From: Polyangium fumosum
GTDB lineage: Bacteria > Myxococcota_A > Polyangia > Polyangiales > Polyangiaceae
Length of the DNA stretch: 64,000 bases
NCBI RefSeq assembly: GCF_005144585.1
Contig: NZ_SSMQ01000006.1
Location: 124,001 to 188,000 of the forward strand
Direction: 5' to 3'
Shown here one piece after another: positions 57,291 through 64,000 of this stretch. Within the stretch, counting starts at the first letter, position 1. Each line of letters starts with the position of its first letter. The position numbers and the translations under genes were made by a program. The notes below the pieces were generated by a model. The model was not told the DNA's origin. It ran no database searches and saw nothing but the letters and a program-made list of their open reading frames with translations.

Positions 57291-57321
57291 TCGATGAACT
57301 GCGCATCGCGCAGTTCATCGA
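57291..57321. repeat. Palindromic repeat copy 4
   Basis: 14-bp perfect arms tcgatgaactgcgc/gcgcagttcatcga around atc. Confidence 0.88.
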
Positions 57322-57405
57322 GCCTGGGTCCAGCCCCTGGCTGGTCCGGGTCCAGGGGTGGACAACCCCTGGTCGGGGCCCGGGGTGAAACCCCGGCGCT
57401 GAGGC

Positions 57406-57939
57406 TCAGCCGTGGGCCTTGCTCATGATCTTGTGCAGCTCGTCGATCGAGATCCCGAACGCGCGGGCGAGCGACTGGAGCGCAAGACCTTCCTTCTGAC
57501 CGACACCGCCGTCGAGCCACGCGACGGCCGAGGCGACGAGCAACGTCGCGCGGCGGAGCTCCGGGTCGGGCAGGATTTCTGCGATGGCGCGGGCGCGGGC
57601 GTCGATGCCTTCGGAGGCGCGGTTTTGGGCTTCGTCGGCCATCGCGGCGAGCTGGTGCGAGGCGAACTTGTCTTCCGTGAGGGCGCCGACGCGCTCGACG
57701 AGACGCTCGGATTCGCTGCTCGTGTAGCGCCCGTCTGCGGATGCGACCAGGTACGCGGCCTCGACGAGGGCGCCGATCTGGGCGCCTACGTGGGCCTCCT
57801 CGGCGGCGTTTTGGGCTTCGGCCTCGGCCTTTGCGGCGGCCTCGCGCTCGAGCATTTCCTTGTACGCGTTCGCTTGCGCGAGGGCCTCTTGCACTGCTGC
57901 GACATTCCCCAGGCCCTGCAGCCGCTTCACTTCCGCCAT
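57406..57939 (-). CDS. TerB-like (tellurite-resistance fold) protein
   Basis: 177 residues. N-terminal coiled coil with Ala/Glu/Lys (AYKEMLEREAAAKAEAEAQNAAEEAHV), then a TerB/DnaJ-associated domain: ALVEAAYLVASADGRYTSSESERLVERVGAL, AEILPDPELRRATLLVASAVAWLDGGVGQKEGLALQSLARAFGIS. The acidic metal-binding-like DG-(E) sites are present twice. Function is not settled in this family; cytoplasmic. The ATG at 57939 has gggaggt upstream. The ORF track of the minus strand runs farther upstream but overlaps the divergent FG-GAP gene. Confidence 0.85.
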   Translation of the reverse strand: MAEVKRLQGLGNVAAVQEALAQANAYKEMLEREAAAKAEAEAQNAAEEAHVGAQIGALVEAAYLVASADGRYTSSESERLVERVGALTEDKFASHQLAAMADEAQNRASEGIDARARAIAEILPDPELRRATLLVASAVAWLDGGVGQKEGLALQSLARAFGISIDELHKIMSKAHG

Positions 57940-58036
57940 GACGACCTCCCTTTCTTTCTGGCAGGGACCTTCGCATGCCGGCGGCGGCATTGTCCACGCC
58001 CTTTCGGCGCGGGGGCGATACGATACCTCCGCCCCC

Positions 58037-59941
58037 ATGCCCAAGGTGTCTTGCTCCTCGACCTCTGCTTGGCTTGCTGTGCTCCTGCCCCTGGCTGCCT
58101 GTGATCTTGGTGCCGTGGCGCCGGAGCCCGTTGCTCGAACGGCTGCGGCGCTCGTTGTGACCGAGACGAGCGAGCTCGTGGCGCCGGACGGCGATCCGAG
58201 CGACTTCTTTGGCTACTCTGTGGCGCTCTCGGGGGACACGGCGATCCTCGGCGCGCCCGACGAGGACACGAAAGGCACCGATGCGGGGGCGGCGTACGTG
58301 TTTGTTCGGACGAATGGGGGTTGGGCGTTCGAGCAGAAGCTCGTGGCGAGTGATGGGGGGCCGGGGGAATGGTTCGGGCGTGCGGTGGACGTCGATGGGG
58401 ACGTGGCTGTCGTGGGCTCGCCGCGCGGGGATGGCGCGGCGACCGCGTCGGGCGCTGTGTACATGTTCGTCCGGACGAATGGCGTGTGGACGCAGCAGCA
58501 AAAGCTGTTCGGGAGTGACGGGAAGACGGGCGACACGATGGGCCAGGCGGTCGCCGTCGTGGGCGGGACGGTCGTCGCGGGGGCGCCGGCCGAGGACACG
58601 AAAGGCGCGGATGCGGGCGCGGCCTATGTATTCGGCGAGAATGGGGGGGTGTTCGCGCAGCAAAAGAAGCTCCTCGCGGCGGATGGGCAGGCGGGGGATC
58701 GATTGGGCGCTTCGGTTGGTTTTTCCGGGCAGACCGTGATCGCGGGCGCGCCGGGGGACGACGACGCGGGGGCGGATGTGGGCGCGGCGTACGCGTTTGT
58801 GGGCGCGGGGCCGGTGTGGAGCCAGCAAAAGAAGTTCGTTGCGGCGGACGGACAGGCAGGGGACGCGTTTGGCGCGGCGGTGGCGCTCGAAGGGGATACG
58901 GCGGTCGTGGGCGCGCCGCTCGCGAATGCGGCAGGGATCGACGCGGGGGCGGGGTATGTGTTTGCGCGCGCCGGGCTCACGTGGGCCGAGGTGGGCAAGC
59001 TCGTACCGGCGGGGCTCGGCTCGGACGATCGGCTGGGGACGAGCGTGTCGATCACGAAAGGCCGGGTGATCCTGGGCGCGTTGCTCGATGACACGAAAGG
59101 CTCGAATGCGGGCGCGGCCTACGTGTTCACGGAGAGCGGGCCCGGCTGGTCGGAGGATCTTCTGCTCGTGGCGGGCGATGGGACCGCAGGCGACGCTTTT
59201 GGGTTCTCGGTGGCGATGGACGGGGAGACGGCGATCGTGGGCGCCTATCTGGAGGACGACGCCGGGACGAATGCGGGGTCGGCGTACTTGTTCGTCCTGA
59301 AAAGCGAAAATGGAGAGGCCTGCACGACGGCCGCGTCGTGCGCGAGTGGATTCTGCGTGGATGGCGTGTGTTGCGACAGCGCGTGTGATCTCGGCGTATG
59401 CGACACCTGCTCGGCGGCCACGGGCGCGAATATGGACGGGGCGTGCACGCTGCTCACGGGGACGGCGTGTGACGACGGAGACGCCTGTACGGTCGGGGAT
59501 ACCTGCACGGAAGGCATATGCACGAGCGGAGCGCCCAAAGATTGCGGCGCAGGGGCGTGCATGGACGGCCAATGCATGACGGAAGCAGACGCGGGCGCAG
59601 ACGCGGATGCCGAATCGGATGCGGGCGCGGACGCCGCGGCGGATGCGGATGCAGATGCAGGAGCGGATGCCGAGGCCGACGCAGATGTCCCCGCGGAGGA
59701 AGGCGTTCGCCTTTCGGGCGGCGCTTGCCACACGAGCCGCGGCACCGGCGATCACGCCGGCGTTTTGTTCCTGACGCTCCTCGCCGCCGCGCTCCGGCGG
59801 CGCATTCAGGCCCGATCGAGGATCGCCGCCAGGGACGCGAGCTGCTCCTTGATCTCGTCCCGCGCGCGGCGGAAGCGAGCGAGCATCTGCTCGCGCCCGA
59901 GGCTCGGATCGTCGCTCGCGGAATCCTCGATCGGCACGTAA
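58037..59941 (+). CDS. Secreted FG-GAP repeat protein with acidic Ala/Asp linker and MYXO-CTERM-like tail
   Basis: 634 residues. Signal and lipobox (LLPLAAC), then about seven beta-propeller blades with the repeated pattern FGYSVALSGDTAILGAPDEDTKG-x-DAGAAYVFVRTNG, i.e. FG-GAP repeats as in integrin alpha-like surface proteins. A Cys-rich section follows (CTTAASCASGFCVDGVCCDSACDLGVCDTC), a run of Ala/Asp dipeptides, then a Cys (GGACHTSRG), a hydrophobic helix and LRRRIQ, a sorting-signal-like end. The frame then continues 45 residues antisense over the 3' end of the ArsC-like gene, so the true stop may have been lost or shifted. Confidence 0.85.
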   Translation: MPKVSCSSTSAWLAVLLPLAACDLGAVAPEPVARTAAALVVTETSELVAPDGDPSDFFGYSVALSGDTAILGAPDEDTKGTDAGAAYVFVRTNGGWAFEQKLVASDGGPGEWFGRAVDVDGDVAVVGSPRGDGAATASGAVYMFVRTNGVWTQQQKLFGSDGKTGDTMGQAVAVVGGTVVAGAPAEDTKGADAGAAYVFGENGGVFAQQKKLLAADGQAGDRLGASVGFSGQTVIAGAPGDDDAGADVGAAYAFVGAGPVWSQQKKFVAADGQAGDAFGAAVALEGDTAVVGAPLANAAGIDAGAGYVFARAGLTWAEVGKLVPAGLGSDDRLGTSVSITKGRVILGALLDDTKGSNAGAAYVFTESGPGWSEDLLLVAGDGTAGDAFGFSVAMDGETAIVGAYLEDDAGTNAGSAYLFVLKSENGEACTTAASCASGFCVDGVCCDSACDLGVCDTCSAATGANMDGACTLLTGTACDDGDACTVGDTCTEGICTSGAPKDCGAGACMDGQCMTEADAGADADAESDAGADAAADADADAGADAEADADVPAEEGVRLSGGACHTSRGTGDHAGVLFLTLLAAALRRRIQARSRIAARDASCSLISSRARRKRASICSRPRLGSSLAESSIGT

Positions 59942-60246
59942 TAGTGCTGCTTGTCGCTCAGGCTCACCGGACAAACCTCCTCGTCGCAGAGGCGGATCAC
60001 CGTGTCCACGGAGTCGGGGTCGATCGTGCCCACGAATTTCGAGGTTTGCCCGGTGAGGTCGATGCCGATCTCCCGGCACACCTCGACCGCCCATGGATTC
60101 ACGTGTGAAGGCTCGCTGCCCGCGCTCTGGATGCGGACGTCGCCGCCGAAAATGGCACGCCCGAGCCCCTCGGCCATCTGGCTGCGCGCGGAGTTTCGTA
60201 CGCACAAGAAAACGATGGATCGCATCTTCGGACGTCGGAGCGTCAT
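59806..60246 (-). CDS. Low-molecular-weight phosphatase / thioredoxin-type arsenate reductase-like
   Basis: 146 residues. Catalytic P-loop C15-x5-R21 (FLCVRNSARSQMAEGLGR); RRxxE-like region and a late Asp (LCDEEVCPVS) that carries the extra Cys pair used by ArsC. Could reduce arsenate with thioredoxin or be a protein phosphatase. The ATG at 60246 overlaps the selB stop as ATGA, so it is translated with SelB; no ars genes nearby. Its 3' end lies antisense to the FG-GAP gene. Confidence 0.88.
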   Translation of the reverse strand: MTLRRPKMRSIVFLCVRNSARSQMAEGLGRAIFGGDVRIQSAGSEPSHVNPWAVEVCREIGIDLTGQTSKFVGTIDPDSVDTVIRLCDEEVCPVSLSDKQHYYVPIEDSASDDPSLGREQMLARFRRARDEIKEQLASLAAILDRA

Positions 60247-62267
60247 TTCCCCCTCACCCGGCTGTCATCGGCCTCGCGCCGCGTGACGCCCTCTCGGTCG
60301 AACAATTCGAGCAGCGGAATCGCCTGCCGCCGCCCGAGGCCCGACAGATCCTTGAAATCGGCGATCGATATGCGGCCGTGCTTTTCGAGGTGCGCCTTCA
60401 CCTTGGCCCGGAGCGCGTCGATATCGGCCCGGAAAAACCAAAGCTCACCGGCGTGCGTCGCGTGCCCCTCGCGCACGAGCTTCGCCAGGATCGCCTTCAC
60501 TTCCTTGGGCGAAGCGCCCGAAGCCTCCTTCGCGGCGAACTCGGTCAGCCCCTTGAGCTGCGCCTTCTCCAGCGCCGCGAGCGCCACACCGACCGCGCCG
60601 ACCGCGCCCGAGGCCGACGCGGCCGTGATCTGCGGGGCGCGCACGACGTCGCCCTCGACGACGATGGGCTCGCCGGCGACGCTGCCGCTCTTCGAAGCCG
60701 CGAGCTTGATGATCTCGTCGGCCGCCTCGGCCCCGGCCCGCGCGGCGAGGCGCGCGCGCAACGTTTCGAGGACCATGCCGCGATCGAGTGGGTTCTTCTT
60801 TTGGTGCGCAGCGACGAGCCCACGCGCCTCGACGGCAAGCTCGACGAGCGCAGCCCGAGGCACCCAGCCGAGGCGCTTGATGCGCGCGAGCTCGCCCTTG
60901 TCGCCGAGCTTGTCGGCCGCGCGTTCGAGCTCGGCCGCGGGCAAGGAGAACCGCGAGGGCAAGACGTCACGCGAGAGCGGGCGCGGGGAGGCTTCGAGGG
61001 AGAGGGCGCGCATGACCGCTTGCGGGTCGCGCGAGACGAAGAGCGCTTCGAGGACGGCGAGGCGCGCGGCGCGGCCGCGTTTGCGTAGGCTCTGCGGCGG
61101 GCGCGCGTCGAGGACCTCGCCGCCGCCGAGGACAGCGCCCGCGGGGCCGTCGACGTCCGAGCCGCGGAGGACGAACCGATCCCCGCCGACGACGGCGAGC
61201 GCGTCGGCGAGGCGCAGCCGGGCGAGGCGGCGGCCGTCTTCGAGGGGCTCGCCGAGCAGGTCGAGTTTGCCCGAGGAGCGCGCGGTGCCGATGTACACGG
61301 AGACGCTCATACCGCTGCGCACGGGGGCCGTGGCGCGGAGCGAGACGTCGATGCGGCGCGTGGGGACGACGCTGGGATCGTCGGTGACGAGGTCGCCGCG
61401 GTGCACGGCTTCGAGCGGCAGCCCCGCGAGGTTCAAGGCGAGGCGGGTCGGCGCCTCGGCGAGGTCGACGGCGCGATCGTGGACGTGAAGGCCTCGCGCG
61501 CTCGTCTTGTGGACGTCCCCCTCGGCGCTGCGCTCGCCCGCGCGACCCGTACCGACGACGAAGAGGGGCGCGCCGAGCGGGATCTTTCCCTCGACGAGCG
61601 TGCCCGTGACGACGGTACCCGCGCCCCGCACGGAGAAGACGCGGTCGACGCCGAGGCGCGCGCGTGGCGCGACGGCGGGCGGCGGGAGCGCGGTCAAGGC
61701 GCGCCGGACGGCGTCACGGACGGCGTCGAGACCCTCGCCCGTGCGCGCGGAGCAGAGCACGACCTCGGCTTGCATGCGGCCTGCGAGCAGCTCCACGGCC
61801 TCGTCGCCGGCGAGGCGCGCGAGCTCCTCGCCCACGCGATCCATCTTCGTCACAACCACGACGGCGCGGCGAATGCCGAGCAACTCGCAAGCGGCGACGT
61901 GCTCGCGGGTCTGCGGCATGACGCCCTCGTCCGCGGCGACGACGAGCATCACGACCTCCATGCCGATCGCGCCGGCGATCATCGTGTGCACGAGGCGGCG
62001 ATGGCCCGGCACGTCGATGATGCTGACCTCGATGTTGTCTTCGCTCGGGGGCTTCGCTCCGGCAAGCGGAGCTGCGCCCCCGCCCCCCGCACCCAGGTTC
62101 CACGGCGCGAAGCCGAGCTCGATCGTGATGCCGCGGCGTTTTTCCTCGGGCAGGCGATCGGTGTCGATGCCCGTCAGGGCGCGGACCAGGGTGGTCTTGC
62201 CGTGATCGACGTGACCCGCAGTGCCGAGGACGAAACGGCGCACGGGCGCGAGGGTAGCCCTGTGCAA
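60243..62267 (-). CDS. selB: Selenocysteine-specific translation elongation factor
   Basis: 674 residues. EF-Tu-like GTPase: [23 protein letters not shown] (G1), [10 protein letters not shown] (G2), [12 protein letters not shown] (G3), VVVTKMD (G4) and SAR (G5-like). The C-terminal half (about 400-674) has winged helices ([44 protein letters not shown]) that read SECIS RNA hairpins. Delivers Sec-tRNA-Sec at UGA. selC lies divergent 23 nt upstream, so the two share an intergenic region. selA and selD are not in the window. Confidence 0.96.
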   Translation of the reverse strand: MHRATLAPVRRFVLGTAGHVDHGKTTLVRALTGIDTDRLPEEKRRGITIELGFAPWNLGAGGGGAAPLAGAKPPSEDNIEVSIIDVPGHRRLVHTMIAGAIGMEVVMLVVAADEGVMPQTREHVAACELLGIRRAVVVVTKMDRVGEELARLAGDEAVELLAGRMQAEVVLCSARTGEGLDAVRDAVRRALTALPPPAVAPRARLGVDRVFSVRGAGTVVTGTLVEGKIPLGAPLFVVGTGRAGERSAEGDVHKTSARGLHVHDRAVDLAEAPTRLALNLAGLPLEAVHRGDLVTDDPSVVPTRRIDVSLRATAPVRSGMSVSVYIGTARSSGKLDLLGEPLEDGRRLARLRLADALAVVGGDRFVLRGSDVDGPAGAVLGGGEVLDARPPQSLRKRGRAARLAVLEALFVSRDPQAVMRALSLEASPRPLSRDVLPSRFSLPAAELERAADKLGDKGELARIKRLGWVPRAALVELAVEARGLVAAHQKKNPLDRGMVLETLRARLAARAGAEAADEIIKLAASKSGSVAGEPIVVEGDVVRAPQITAASASGAVGAVGVALAALEKAQLKGLTEFAAKEASGASPKEVKAILAKLVREGHATHAGELWFFRADIDALRAKVKAHLEKHGRISIADFKDLSGLGRRQAIPLLELFDREGVTRREADDSRVRGK

Positions 62268-62290
62268 AGAATCCCGCTAGAAGGGCAGGT

Positions 62291-62385
62291 GGAAGCGCGC
62301 GGTCGGCTGGTGCCACCCCCGGTCTTCAAAATCGGTGCGGGGCAGTTCCGCTGTCCTGGGCAGGTTCGATTCCTGTGCGCTTCCG
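62291..62385 (+). tRNA. selC: tRNA-Sec (anticodon TCA)
   Basis: 95-nt selenocysteine tRNA: 8-bp acceptor GGAAGCGC/GCGCTTCC, anticodon loop cttcaaa with TCA, a long variable arm (gcggggcagttccgctgtcc), T-arm gggcag-GTTCGATTC-ctg, discriminator G. Eight acceptor pairs are specific for tRNA-Sec. CCA is not encoded. It starts 23 nt before the selB ATG on the opposite strand and ends 13 nt from the convergent bEBP gene. Confidence 0.97.
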
Positions 62386-62398
62386 TCGCTTTTGCCGC

Positions 62399-63778
<1,380 letters not shown>

Positions 63779-63794
63779 GGCGTCACCCGATTCG

Positions 63795-64000
63795 TCACCT
63801 GCCGGTCCTGCGTCCTCGCCCCGGCTCCGAGGAGAGGTCGAGCGCTTGCCCGATCAGCGGCGTATCCACCGTCTCCGTGGGGGGATGATCGACCCATGTG
63901 GGCTGATCGTCCTGGCTCACCGCCGCGTCGGCATCGTCCGCGACCGTCGGCGGATCGGGCGGCGCGACGTGCAGCGACGAGGGCTCCGGCGCCCGCACCG
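63795..64000 (-). CDS. C-terminal end of a truncated gene, unknown
   Basis: The window ends inside this minus-strand reading frame. Visible residues: PEPSSLHVAPPDPPTVADDADAAVSQDDQPTWVD, then TPLIGQALDLSSEPGRGRRTGR, a Pro/Asp-rich, disordered tail. It probably lies in the same operon as the FHA regulator (16 nt). Nothing more can be said. Confidence 0.5.
   Translation of the reverse strand, partial: VRAPEPSSLHVAPPDPPTVADDADAAVSQDDQPTWVDHPPTETVDTPLIGQALDLSSEPGRGRRTGR

Larger units (their letters stand above)
56822..57405. repeat. Complex palindrome-rich repeat region interrupted by element B
   Basis: The 602-bp gap between the cyclase gene and the TerB-like gene holds no supportable gene. ggggcgctgccccggaccccgcgggg (56834-56860 region), cccctcgacc and the palindromic cores are shared with element A at 19799-20190. 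The region also has ccaggggtgg/acaacccctgg and ccggggtg/aaaccccgg hairpins near 57350-57395. It appears to be a degraded member of the same family. Confidence 0.7.

Noticed and set aside
56911-57318. 135-codon minus-strand frame inside element B and the palindromes
   Set aside because: Spans repeat boundaries and target duplications; could include an IS remnant but not a functional gene.
57197-60205. 1002-codon minus-strand frame
   Set aside because: Runs through the repeat region and antisense to the FG-GAP gene; no motif and contradicts the TerB-like gene frame.
59806-60246. Naming the CX5R protein arsC outright
   Set aside because: No ars operon context; a low-molecular-weight phosphatase role is equally possible.

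Overview
The window reads as a high-GC myxobacterial chromosome segment, most likely Polyangiaceae-like. The reasons are the abundance of Hanks kinases fused to other domains, two sigma-54 enhancer-binding proteins (one with FHA, one GAF-like), many small lipoproteins, MYXO-CTERM-like tails, and a bacterial oxidosqualene cyclase. No rRNA, CRISPR array, phage or replication origin was seen.

Layout. 1-8.5 kb (minus strand): trpA (cut by the edge), trpB, an M13 peptidase, a beta-helix surface protein, trpF, a CheY-like receiver, a GAF protein and a type II IPP isomerase. 8.6-17.7 kb: an unknown gene coupled to argH; convergent rpiA, PLD-like and thioesterase genes; a DUF3501 / Fe-S oxidoreductase / rubrerythrin / Fur oxidative-stress cluster; rpsU with its promoter; a glycosyltransferase; tRNA-Pro(GGG). 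17.8-30.7 kb: lipoproteins, fRMsr, a cell-wall amidase-like protein, a MITE-like element with a 9-bp target duplication, a degenerate ParA-like/TPR protein, arfB, a PAS hybrid kinase and an RsbR-like STAS protein. 30.9-42.8 kb: a PAAR-tipped putative effector with a partner gene, a Ser/Thr kinase-FGE fusion carrying a recent 30-bp tandem-repeat expansion, a GAF-type enhancer-binding protein, a good sigma-54 promoter with candidate upstream sites driving a GH5-like protein, and a large kinase/TPR signalling protein. 42.9-50.6 kb: superoxide dismutase, a phosphotransferase, a frameshifted GST, PfkB-BtpA-DUF4241, and a frameshifted sensory-rhodopsin-transducer-like gene.

50.9-56.8 kb is the highlight. 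Two long fused genes appear to encode the core of sterol/triterpenoid synthesis: a squalene/phytoene synthase-SDR fusion, then a squalene epoxidase-oxidosqualene cyclase fusion whose cyclase carries the DCTAE motif of sterol-type cyclases. Together they would take farnesyl-PP to a cyclised sterol skeleton in two polypeptides.

56.8-64 kb: nested repeats with a second transposed element (perfect 9-bp duplication), a TerB-like protein, an FG-GAP surface protein, an ArsC-like phosphatase, selB divergent from selC (tRNA-Sec), an FHA-sigma-54 activator and the end of a further gene.

Many adjacent genes overlap by 1-4 nt (trpB/trpA, receiver/trpF, 8605/argH, PLD/rpiA, PfkB/BtpA, selB/arsC), and these overlaps helped choose starts. 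All functional calls come from reading motifs by eye; no database search was run.
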